Assembly (NCBI GenBank): GCA_002748015.1 | Contig: PDRH01000135.1 | Coordinates: 1 to 14,808, forward strand | Reading direction: 5' to 3' | DNA: 14,808 nucleotides | Source: Bacteroidota bacterium | GTDB taxonomy: Bacteria > Bacteroidota > Bacteroidia > Bacteroidales > CAJPTX01 | In this document: one piece after another, positions 6,956-14,065 of the stretch | How the letters are laid out: the number at the start of each line of letters is the position of its first letter | Numbering within the stretch: the stretch's first letter is position 1 | Translations under genes and position numbers: made by a program | The notes under the pieces: model-generated | Told to the model about the DNA's origin: nothing | The model's input: the letters and a program-made list of their open reading frames with translations, nothing else | Databases searched by the model: none

Positions 6956-8168
6956 AATACCGTCTTTGCCGTTTGCGGGTTTTAAGTGGCGGTGGGCTAG
7001 TCTTCAGTGTACTGAGGGGCTGAATGATCCGGTTGTGCTGCTGGGGGTGCTGTTTCGTATGCGTAAGCTAGAGTTGCAGGGGGAGAAATACTCCTCTTAT
7101 AGTTTTGCGGATGAGATGCGCAAGCTGTCTGAAGATATTGCCGATTCTATCGGTATTAATCTAGCGCAACGCACGGGGGAGAGAAATCTCATTCGCAATT
7201 CAGGGCAGTACTGGAGGGCGCTGCATCTCATTCCCAGCGAGAGTACAAGGGGGAGGATTATTCTTACGGATTTCGGTCGAAGCGTTGCAGACCGTAAAAT
7301 CTCCCAGGCGGAGTTTGCATCCATCAGCATTCAAAGCTTATGCCTTCCGAATCCGGCGGTACAAAATGTGGAGGAGTGCCGTCGTTGGGAGAATGCAGGG
7401 ATCAGATTCTACCCGCTACGGCTGATACTTTCGATCGCGCTTGAACTCGATAATCAGGGCATTACTGTAGAAGAGTTGGTGCGTATCGTGATTCCGCTTT
7501 CGGCTGTGAAAGCCTCGGTTGAGGAGTATGTGGAATGTATCCATTTGTTCCGAAATGGTGGGTTAGATCTTTCAGCTTGGCCGAATTGTTGCACGGGTGG
7601 GAATGATGTGCGTATCGCTAGGGAGTTTTTGCTATTCCTAGAGCATTACGGTTATCTTGTTAGGGTTGTTGCTGACAATCGCCTTCATGAAATGTATACA
7701 GTAAATCCCATACTCATTGAGAATATCAGGACGCTTCTTGCGTATGAGCCGGGTGCTTCGGGTTCCTTGGATGCATGGCTTCAGGGGCTTGTCTCCGAAA
7801 TAGATAGGAAGAGGGTTCAGGCCGCGACTCGTCGTCCGAATCAGGCGCGTTTTCGGAAGGAGGTGTTAGCGGCCTGTGGCAGATGCATAATCTCGAATGT
7901 AACGATGCCGGAGGTGCTAGAGGCGGCGCATATTAAGCCGTATAGATATAATGGTGCGGATTTGAAGGCCAATGGTTTTGCCTTGCGTACGGATATACAT
8001 TTGCTCTTCGATACGGGGCATCTGCGCATTAGTCCGGAGGGCAAAGTGGTTTTGAGCGATAGGGCTAGGTATGATTATGGGGCTTCGATACCACCGAGTA
8101 TTGTTGTCCCAGAGTTTATTGATAGGGAGAACTTACGGTGGCGGTGGGAAAACTATGATGGGCTGTAG
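6939..8168 (+). CDS. HNH-family restriction endonuclease (predicted)
   Basis: The 409-residue protein is most likely the nuclease partner of the two methyltransferases. Residues of about 300-385 form an HNH_2-type domain: RFRKEVLAACGRC, then EAAHIKPY with His331, then ANGFALRTDIHLLFD with Asn345 and His354. These are the expected metal- and DNA-contacting positions, and 'GKVVLSD' closes the domain as usual. The N-terminal ~290 residues have no confident match. A stretch such as RGRIILTDFGRSVADRK recalls the helical 'LT..G..L' segments of AlwI-like restriction enzymes, which would make this the target-recognition part, but that is only an impression. The gene overlaps the second methyltransferase by 17 bases and is the last of the three-gene operon. 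Its codons are clearly more A/T-rich than those of the methyltransferases. A role as a non-specific or methyl-dependent nuclease is possible but less likely in this context. Confidence 0.85.
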   Translation: MKWKNRIPSLPFAGFKWRWASLQCTEGLNDPVVLLGVLFRMRKLELQGEKYSSYSFADEMRKLSEDIADSIGINLAQRTGERNLIRNSGQYWRALHLIPSESTRGRIILTDFGRSVADRKISQAEFASISIQSLCLPNPAVQNVEECRRWENAGIRFYPLRLILSIALELDNQGITVEELVRIVIPLSAVKASVEEYVECIHLFRNGGLDLSAWPNCCTGGNDVRIAREFLLFLEHYGYLVRVVADNRLHEMYTVNPILIENIRTLLAYEPGASGSLDAWLQGLVSEIDRKRVQAATRRPNQARFRKEVLAACGRCIISNVTMPEVLEAAHIKPYRYNGADLKANGFALRTDIHLLFDTGHLRISPEGKVVLSDRARYDYGASIPPSIVVPEFIDRENLRWRWENYDGL

Positions 8169-8220
8169 TTGGCTAGCTAATAAGCCTGTTCCTGATTTTC
8201 GCTAGATTCGCAGAAAGTGC

Positions 8221-9885
8221 ATGGGTATGGATACGAGCAAGCTGCGGGAGCTCCCGATAGGGATAGAGACCTTCGAGGAGATAATCAACGATGATTACGT
8301 ATACGTCGACAAGACGGATTTGGTATGGCATCTGGCGCATCGGCGTAAGGTGATGTTCTTTGGGCGTCCGCGGCGCTTCGGGAAGAGCCTGCTGCTGTCG
8401 ACGCTGGCGGCGTACTTCCGGGGTGAGCGCGAGCTGTTCCGTGGGCTGAAGCTGGAGCGGCTGCAGGCGGAGAGCGGGAAGGAGTGGGTGGAGTACCCGG
8501 TGTTGCACCTTAAGGTGGCAGCTGGGGATGGGAAGAGTGGGTCTGATTTCGTTGCAATGACCCGTCTGGAGTTAGATCGTCTGGATGATCAGTATGGGGT
8601 GGATACCAGTGCCTTTGAACATGGGGCGCGGCTGGGGAGTTTGATTACTGAGCTGGCGAAAAAGTTTGGCCGGAAAGTGGTCATACTAGTTGATGAGTAT
8701 GATGCGCCGCTGATAGATACGTTGGGGATTGAGCATCTTCGCGAGGAGCATGAAGATTGCCGGCGGCAGCTGCGGAGTTTGTATCAGAACTTCAAGTGGT
8801 ACGATCAGTACATTCACTACGTTCTGCTGACTGGGGTTGCGCAGTTCTCGGGCTTGTCGCTGTTTAGCGGTCTGAATAATATTGAGCGGATTTCGCTGGA
8901 GGAGGAGTTCTCTGGGATTTGCGGGATTACGCAGGAGGAGCTGGAGCGGGATTTGAGCGGGCATATCGACAGGGTGGCTGAGGTCCGTGGGGAGTCGCGG
9001 GCTGAGGTGCTGGACCAGCTGCGGCGTATGTACGATGGGTATAAGTTCACGCCGGAGGGCGAGCGTGTGTACAATCCCTTTGGGCTGCTGAGCGCGCTGA
9101 AGTCGGGTAGGTTTTTGAACCACTGGATGCGTACGGGTACCTCGCAGGTGCTGGATTCGCTGCTGCCGAAGTTCAGGTTGGATCTGGTGAAGCTGGAGGG
9201 TGGGGTGATGGCCGATGTGGATGACCTTGACCAGCTGGAGGGGAGGGATGGCTCGTCTGCGCCCTTCCTGTTCCAGACGGGATACCTGACGATAGTGGAT
9301 ACTATAGGGCGGCGGCGGGTGGTGCTGGCCTTCCCGAATGGGGAGGTGAAGAATGCGCTGGCGAAGCTGATGCAGACGAAGATTCTGGGCTACGATTCGG
9401 AGGGGGTTTTCGCCACGCTCCGCAGGTTGAAGGATGCGCTCAATGGTGGGGATGTGGCGGGCTTCATGGGTATCATGGAGCCGATTCTGGCAGGGGTGGC
9501 AGCGGGGAATGACCCGAAGGAGAGCCTGATTCGGGAGTCGCACTTTCGTAATACGCTATTCGTGGTGTTTAAGCTGCTGGAGGAGGAGGTGGCTATAGAG
9601 ATTCCGAGCGCGCTGGGCCGTTCGGACTGCGAGGTGGAGGCGAGGGATGCAATCTACATTTTCGAGCTGAAGCTGCGGAGCGAGGGCAAGGGCAATTTGA
9701 CCCCGCTGGATGCCTTGCGGCAGATCCGTGGGCGTCGGTACGGGGCGCGGCACAGGGATGAGGGTAAGCCGATGGTGTGCGTGGGGGCGGTGTTCGACAA
9801 TGAGGGTGGTTGCGAGTGGGAGGCGATGGGCTACGATGAGGTGATGAAACTCGGGGGGGACGATTGCTATCCAGTCGGTGGCTAG
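8221..9885 (+). CDS. AAA-ATPase-like protein with C-terminal PD-(D/E)XK nuclease domain
   Basis: This 554-residue protein has the two-domain layout of the AAA-ATPase_like (PF09820) plus PDDEXK_9 (DUF1703) family, often present in many copies in Bacteroidota genomes. The N-terminus has the family opening LPIGIETFEEI...YVYVDKT, a Walker A-like FFGRPRRFGKS (Lys55, Ser56) and a Walker B VVILVDEYDAPLID (Asp158, Glu159). The C-terminal domain keeps a complete nuclease-fold triad: GRSD with Asp469, then IFELK with Glu482 and Lys484. The cellular role of the family is not established. The start may be the ATG at 8221 or two codons on at 8227. The gene follows the HNH gene by 52 bases in the same direction, so it may be co-transcribed with the restriction system, though its GC content matches the housekeeping genes. 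A G7 run near the 3' end (9853-9859) could slip but would alter only the last few residues. Confidence 0.88.
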   Translation: MGMDTSKLRELPIGIETFEEIINDDYVYVDKTDLVWHLAHRRKVMFFGRPRRFGKSLLLSTLAAYFRGERELFRGLKLERLQAESGKEWVEYPVLHLKVAAGDGKSGSDFVAMTRLELDRLDDQYGVDTSAFEHGARLGSLITELAKKFGRKVVILVDEYDAPLIDTLGIEHLREEHEDCRRQLRSLYQNFKWYDQYIHYVLLTGVAQFSGLSLFSGLNNIERISLEEEFSGICGITQEELERDLSGHIDRVAEVRGESRAEVLDQLRRMYDGYKFTPEGERVYNPFGLLSALKSGRFLNHWMRTGTSQVLDSLLPKFRLDLVKLEGGVMADVDDLDQLEGRDGSSAPFLFQTGYLTIVDTIGRRRVVLAFPNGEVKNALAKLMQTKILGYDSEGVFATLRRLKDALNGGDVAGFMGIMEPILAGVAAGNDPKESLIRESHFRNTLFVVFKLLEEEVAIEIPSALGRSDCEVEARDAIYIFELKLRSEGKGNLTPLDALRQIRGRRYGARHRDEGKPMVCVGAVFDNEGGCEWEAMGYDEVMKLGGDDCYPVGG

Positions 9886-9910
9886 GCGTGGATGTGGGAA
9901 GAATTTTCCG

Positions 9911-9918
9911 TACATTTG
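9911..9918 (+). promoter_or_regulatory. Promoter -7 element for fumC-mnmA
   Basis: TACATTTG matches TAnnTTTG and ends 40 bases before the preferred fumC start at 9959. It lies just after the stop of the AAA/nuclease gene, so fumC-mnmA has its own promoter. No clear -33 element is visible at the usual distance. Confidence 0.6.
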
Positions 9919-9958
9919 CCGGAAAGGAAGTATATTCACTACTAACACTACTGGGATG

Positions 9959-11356
9959 ATGGACTACAGGATAGAGCATGATACGATGGGCGAGGTGCGT
10001 GTGCCGGCCGATAGGCTATGGGGCTCGCAGACGGAGCGCTCGTTTGAGAATTTCAAGATTGGGCCAGGGGCGAGCATGCCGCGGGAGGTGATAGTGGCCT
10101 TTGCCTACCTGAAGAAGGCGGCGGCGATGGCCAACTGCGAGCTGGGTGTGCTGGCGGAGGAGAAGAGGGACCTGATTGCGCAGGTCTGCGATGAGATTAT
10201 CGCTGGGGGGCATATGGAGGAGTTTCCGCTGGTAATCTGGCAGACGGGGTCGGGCACGCAGAGCAACATGAACATGAATGAGGTGGTGGCCAACCGTGCG
10301 CATCAGCTGCAGGGCAAGAAGCTCGGCGAGGGGGAGAGGCTCATCCACCCGAATGATGATGTGAATAAGTCGCAGTCGTCGAATGACACCTTCCCCACTG
10401 CAATGCACATTGCGGGGCTGAAGATGCTGATGGAGGTTACGATACCCGGGGTGAAGAAGCTGCGCGATGAGCTGGCGCGGCGGAGCGAGGCGATGCGGGA
10501 TGTGGTGAAGATTGGGCGTACGCACCTGATGGATGCCACGCCGCTGACGCTGGGGCAGGAATTCTCGGGCTACGTTAGCCAGCTGGACCACGGGTTGCGG
10601 GCGTTGGAGAACTCGCTGGCGCATCTGCAGGAGCTGGCGCTGGGTGGTACGGCTGTTGGGACGGGGATAAATACGCCGAAGGGCTACGATGTGCTGGTGG
10701 CTAAGCACATAGCTGATTTGACTGGTCTCCCCTTCCGTACGGCGGAGTGCAAGTTCGAGGCGTTGGCGGGGCATGATGCTATAGTGGAGTCGCATGGGGC
10801 GCTGAAGCAGCTGGCGGTTTCGCTGATGAAGATTTCGAATGATATTCGCCTACTGGCCTCTGGCCCTCGGAGCGGGATAGGGGAGATTATCATTCCAGCC
10901 AACGAACCGGGTAGCTCTATCATGCCGGGTAAGGTAAATCCGACGCAGATAGAGGCTATGACGATGGTGTGCGCGCAGGTTATAGGCAACGATGCGGCGA
11001 TTAGCTGCGGGGGTATGCTCGGGCAGTTTGAGCTGAATGTCTTCAAGCCGATGATGATAGCCAACTTCCTGCAGTCGGCGCGTCTGCTGGGGGATGCCTG
11101 CGTTTCGCTTACGGACAACTGCGTGGTGGGTATAGAGCCGAATATGCCGGTGGTGGAGCGCTTGCTGAACAACTCGCTGATGCTGGTTACGGCTTTGAAT
11201 ACGCATATAGGGTACGAGAAGGCGGCGAAGATAGCGAAGAAGGCGCATGCGGAGGGTACGACCCTCAAGGAGGCGGCGCTGGAGTTGGGCTTTCTGACGG
11301 CCGAGGAGTTCGATATGTGGGTTGACCCCAAGAAGATGATAGGTAGCCTGGATTAG
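9959..11356 (+). CDS. fumC: Fumarate hydratase class II
   Basis: The enzyme reversibly hydrates fumarate to L-malate in the cytoplasm. In anaerobic Bacteroidota the reaction usually runs from malate to fumarate, feeding fumarate respiration. The 465 residues are the normal length and the whole class II pattern is present: MDYRIEHDTMGEVRVPADRLWG at the start, TGSGTQSNMNMNEV, SQSSNDTFPTAMHI, the catalytic-loop GRTHLMDATPLTLGQE with His189, and the superfamily signature GSSIMPGKVNP at 318-328. I chose the ATG at 9959 because homologues begin at this 'M.YRIEHD'. An upstream ATG at 9878 would add 27 unrelated residues, overlap the previous gene and place the promoter element inside the coding sequence. 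The stop is followed immediately by the mnmA ATG. Class II fumarases have no iron-sulphur cluster and tolerate oxygen. Confidence 0.97.
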   Translation: MDYRIEHDTMGEVRVPADRLWGSQTERSFENFKIGPGASMPREVIVAFAYLKKAAAMANCELGVLAEEKRDLIAQVCDEIIAGGHMEEFPLVIWQTGSGTQSNMNMNEVVANRAHQLQGKKLGEGERLIHPNDDVNKSQSSNDTFPTAMHIAGLKMLMEVTIPGVKKLRDELARRSEAMRDVVKIGRTHLMDATPLTLGQEFSGYVSQLDHGLRALENSLAHLQELALGGTAVGTGINTPKGYDVLVAKHIADLTGLPFRTAECKFEALAGHDAIVESHGALKQLAVSLMKISNDIRLLASGPRSGIGEIIIPANEPGSSIMPGKVNPTQIEAMTMVCAQVIGNDAAISCGGMLGQFELNVFKPMMIANFLQSARLLGDACVSLTDNCVVGIEPNMPVVERLLNNSLMLVTALNTHIGYEKAAKIAKKAHAEGTTLKEAALELGFLTAEEFDMWVDPKKMIGSLD

Positions 11357-12538
11357 ATGGCGGAGCGGGTTGTAATAGGCCTTTCAGGGGGTGTGGATTC
11401 CTCGGTGGCTGCGTACCTGCTCAAGGAGGCGGGCTACGATGTTCTGGGTATCTACATGCGCAACTGGAATGACAGCACGGGACTCCTCAAGGGGGATTGC
11501 CCCTTTGAGGAGGATTCCCGCTTTGCCGAGCTGGTAGCCAGGCGTTTAGGCATAGATTTTGAGCTTGTTGATTTAAGCTCGGAGTACCGTAGCCAGGTGG
11601 TGGACTACCTCTTCCGTGAGTATGAGCGGGGGCGCACGCCGAACCCGGATGTACTGTGCAACCGGGAGATAAAGTTTGCGGCCTTCTGGGACGTGGCGGT
11701 GAGCCGTGGGGCGGACTACGTGGCCACGGGTCATTACTGTAGACGAGGGGTTTACGAGGTGGATGGTGAAGTGCGCTATAGCCTTCTAGCCGGGGTTGAT
11801 GGGGGGAAGGACCAGTCGTACTTTCTCTGCCAGGTTACGCAGGAGCAGCTGGCGCATGCGATGTTCCCCGTGGGGGAGCTGCAGAAGAGCGAGGTGCGGG
11901 AAATAGCGAAGAAGCTCAGGTTGGCTACTGCGGATCGTAAGGATAGCTACGGTATTTGCTTTGTGGGTGAAGTGGATATCCCAACATTCCTATCGCAACG
12001 CTTGAAGGGGGAGGCGGGGGATATCATAGAGATCCCCCGAGAGTTTAGACCTAGGATAGCGGGTGATGATTTGCTCTCGCAATCATCCATGTACGATATA
12101 AAGCCTGATGACGGGTTAGTGGTTGGTTGCCATGGTGGGGCGCACTTCTACACGATAGGCCAGCGGAAGGGCCTGGGGGTTGGTGGTAAGGCTCTGCCGC
12201 TCTTTGTCTTGGCTACGGATGTTGAAAGGAATATTGTATATGTAGGGCAGGGGCATGACCATCCCCTGTTGAATAGGCGGGTAGTTCGCGTGGAGTGTTC
12301 GACGGAACGTGAGGGGGAGCATTGGCTTGACCCGGCTGAACGCCTTGGTGAGCAGGAGGAGCGGGCGTTTAAGGTTCGTCTCCGCTACCGCCAGCCGCTG
12401 CAGGAAGCCCGTCTCGTGCGGGAGGATGGCAATCTTTTCATCGTGTTTGACTCTCTGCAGCGTGGTGCAACTCCGGGTCAATTCGCAGTATGGTACGATG
12501 GTGCGAGGCTTGTGGGTAGCGGGGCGCTAGCTGGGTAG
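11357..12538 (+). CDS. mnmA: tRNA-specific 2-thiouridylase MnmA
   Basis: MnmA activates U34 of tRNA-Lys, -Glu and -Gln with ATP and inserts sulphur to make 2-thiouridine, which aids reading of A-ending codons. The 393 residues are close to the usual length. The PP-loop ATP motif is GLSGGVDSSVAAYLL (8-22). The nucleophile sits in TPNPDVLCNREIKF (Cys101), ATGHY follows at 123-127, and the second catalytic Cys is in DSYGICFVGE (Cys201). Many family members read DSTGICFIGE, so Tyr in place of Thr here is a small variation. The C-terminal beta-barrel part is present, with YTIGQRKGLGVGG and the ending ATPGQFAVWYDG. The start codon directly follows the fumC TAG with no spacer, so the two genes almost certainly share one transcript. 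No metabolic link between them is obvious. Confidence 0.97.
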   Translation: MAERVVIGLSGGVDSSVAAYLLKEAGYDVLGIYMRNWNDSTGLLKGDCPFEEDSRFAELVARRLGIDFELVDLSSEYRSQVVDYLFREYERGRTPNPDVLCNREIKFAAFWDVAVSRGADYVATGHYCRRGVYEVDGEVRYSLLAGVDGGKDQSYFLCQVTQEQLAHAMFPVGELQKSEVREIAKKLRLATADRKDSYGICFVGEVDIPTFLSQRLKGEAGDIIEIPREFRPRIAGDDLLSQSSMYDIKPDDGLVVGCHGGAHFYTIGQRKGLGVGGKALPLFVLATDVERNIVYVGQGHDHPLLNRRVVRVECSTEREGEHWLDPAERLGEQEERAFKVRLRYRQPLQEARLVREDGNLFIVFDSLQRGATPGQFAVWYDGARLVGSGALAG

Positions 12539-12604
12539 AGGAAACAAAGCGAGGGGCTATTCGTTCCTAGCATAAGAGGCCAGTTCTAGGCATTCGGTGG
12601 TACC

Positions 12605-12633
12605 TTTACCCTGTTTTACCCTCTATTACAGGG
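12605..12633. repeat. Overlapping direct and inverted repeats, possible operator
   Basis: TTTACCCT occurs twice at a ten-base period, one helical turn. The first copy overlaps the left arm of a CCCTGT...ACAGGG inverted repeat with a 13-base loop. The cluster lies about 60 bases upstream of the -7 element of the Usp gene, where an activator could bind. Function is inferred from position only. Confidence 0.35.
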
Positions 12634-12695
12634 CATAAAGACAAAGGAGACAGGCGGGGGCTTCGCAGCTTCGGGACATATCTACTAATCTTTAC

Positions 12696-12703
12696 TACAT
12701 TTG
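12696..12703 (+). promoter_or_regulatory. Promoter -7 element for the Usp-domain gene
   Basis: TACATTTG is an exact TAnnTTTG match ending 30 bases before the ATG at 12734. A TTCG at 12670-12673 lies 22 bases upstream and could stand in for the -33 element. This is probably the promoter for the Usp, membrane-protein and mannose-1-phosphate guanylyltransferase genes. Confidence 0.65.
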
Positions 12704-12733
12704 CGCTTCAAACGCAGCAAGCATTCATAAGCG

Positions 12734-13651
12734 ATGGATAACACAGACAAGGGACAAAGGAAGAGTATAGTTATACCTTGGGATTTCACCGAGGCTTGTG
12801 AGCATGCTTTTAGCCATGCCTACCAGCTTTCGCAGACGGTGGGGGATAGTATCGTGCTGATGCATCTGATTCCCGAGGGCGGATATCCTGACCGACGAGG
12901 TCAGTTCGATGCGGATCTGGAGGAGGCCCGTAAGCGTCTGGATGTGGAGGCGATGCGGCTTTCGGAGAAGTATCGCCTGAAGCAGGAGGTTTATCGGGAG
13001 AAGATGGAGTCGGATTCGCTCATGGCGCAGAAGGAGCTCTTTGAGGTCAACGTGGTGGGGATGGTTGTGCCGTACAAGAAGCTACATAAGACCTTCCGTG
13101 AGCTCTATGCTTCAATGAATTTGAGCCTGGTGGTGACGGGGCCTAGCTATGATAACAAGGGGCGTTCGGTCGATATGGTCGAGGCGCTGCAGAAGGTTAA
13201 GCTGGATCGTACTGATACCCTGCCCTACATTGTGGTTACGAGGGAGCCGAAGCATCAGCACTACCAGGAGCTGGTTGTGCCGATGGATCAGTCGAAGGAT
13301 TCGAAGGAGACTATCAAGTGGGTTGCCTTCCTCTCGCAGTACTATAGCTGCAACGTGAATATCATTCGCCCGCCGCTGACCGAGGAGGGGGCCAAGAAGC
13401 AGATGAATGATAACATCTTCTTTGCGAAGATGATTCTGGGTTCGCGCAACGTGGTGTACGGCATCAAGACGGCATCCAGCAAGGAGGCCTTCCGCGATGA
13501 GGTGTTCAAGTTCGCTAAGGATATAGATGCGGACATGCTGATCGTGATGAGCAATAAGCGGGATTTCTACTTTGCCTCGCGTGAGGTTGGTGTGGACTTT
13601 CCATGCATGCTGATCAACCCCCTAGTGAAGCGTTTTATCAGCTTCCGTTAG
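12734..13651 (+). CDS. Tandem universal stress protein (Usp)-domain protein
   Basis: This 305-residue cytoplasmic protein has two Usp-like alpha/beta domains. The first spans about residues 10-155 and opens KSIVIPWDFTEACEHAFSHA...DSIVLMHLI, the usual beta1-alpha1-beta2 start. The second, of about 172-300, opens HYQELVVPMDQSKDSKETIKWVA. The nucleotide-binding signature G-x2-G-x9-G-[ST] found in ATP-binding Usp proteins is not visible in either domain; the second ends in DMLIVMSNKRDFYF instead. It is therefore probably a non-ATP-binding type, with a role in stress survival that cannot be specified. The start follows the promoter-like element by 30 bases, and no alternative ATG precedes the first strand. 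The next gene starts 24 bases after its stop, suggesting an operon. Confidence 0.85.
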   Translation: MDNTDKGQRKSIVIPWDFTEACEHAFSHAYQLSQTVGDSIVLMHLIPEGGYPDRRGQFDADLEEARKRLDVEAMRLSEKYRLKQEVYREKMESDSLMAQKELFEVNVVGMVVPYKKLHKTFRELYASMNLSLVVTGPSYDNKGRSVDMVEALQKVKLDRTDTLPYIVVTREPKHQHYQELVVPMDQSKDSKETIKWVAFLSQYYSCNVNIIRPPLTEEGAKKQMNDNIFFAKMILGSRNVVYGIKTASSKEAFRDEVFKFAKDIDADMLIVMSNKRDFYFASREVGVDFPCMLINPLVKRFISFR

Positions 13652-13675
13652 TCTATTCACGTACTTCTTCTTACG

Positions 13676-14038
13676 ATGCGACATCTCTTTGTGGGACATC
13701 ATCCCCGCTGGCGTAAGGTTCTGGATTGGTCCTTTGCGGTGCTGATGTGCCTGATTTTGGGGGTCTACTTCCTGGATGGTTTTATTCCCGAACCGTTGCT
13801 AGATCGTACTACGGAATTCCACATGCTGCTGGCACTCCTGGGAGCCTACGCCACCTTCCTCCCGATGGTCTCCGGGCTTGATACGTGGCGTTCCTACGTT
13901 CTCTTCGTGTGTGGCATCGGTTTGGTGGGGCTAGTGGTTGCACCGTGGAGTTTTAGCTGGCGGACGCCCCTGGTGGGGGTTTGCCTTATTGGTATCCTTA
14001 TCTGTCTGGTATTGCCGGTTCGTCGTAGTAAGGGATAG
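13676..14038 (+). CDS. Small four-helix membrane protein, function unknown
   Basis: The 120-residue protein has a short basic N-terminus (MRHLFVGHHPRWRK) followed by four hydrophobic stretches, at about residues 15-36, 48-66, 71-91 and 95-113. It ends in a basic tail (RRSKG). The positive charges at both ends are consistent with both termini facing the cytoplasm. I do not recognise the family and see no catalytic motif. It lies 24 bases after the Usp-domain gene and 27 bases before the mannose-1-phosphate guanylyltransferase start, all in one direction, so the three are probably one transcript. Coding character is supported by the clean membrane pattern and the tight spacing. Confidence 0.75.
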   Translation: MRHLFVGHHPRWRKVLDWSFAVLMCLILGVYFLDGFIPEPLLDRTTEFHMLLALLGAYATFLPMVSGLDTWRSYVLFVCGIGLVGLVVAPWSFSWRTPLVGVCLIGILICLVLPVRRSKG

Positions 14039-14065
14039 GTATATAGGCTTAGAATGTAGAGCGCT

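Larger units (their letters stand above)
12539..12733 (+). other. Intergenic region with repeats and the Usp-gene promoter
   Basis: This 195-base spacer lies between mnmA and the Usp-domain gene. It holds a CCTAG/CTAGG inverted repeat (12566-12570 and 12586-12590), two copies of TTTACCCT spaced by ten bases (12605-12612 and 12615-12622), a CCCTGT/ACAGGG inverted repeat (12609-12614 and 12628-12633) and the TACATTTG element at 12696-12703. No hairpin here is followed by a T-run, so I see no clear terminator for mnmA. Confidence 0.55.

Noticed and set aside
8171..8186. GGCT...AGCC hairpin after the HNH nuclease as a terminator
   Set aside because: The stem is only four pairs and the T-rich stretch is interrupted and distant, so I do not call a terminator between the HNH gene and the AAA/nuclease gene.
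9878..9958. Upstream extension of fumC using the ATG at 9878
   Set aside because: The added 27 residues do not resemble the family N-terminus, would overlap the previous gene and would include the -7 promoter element. The family start motif is at 9959.
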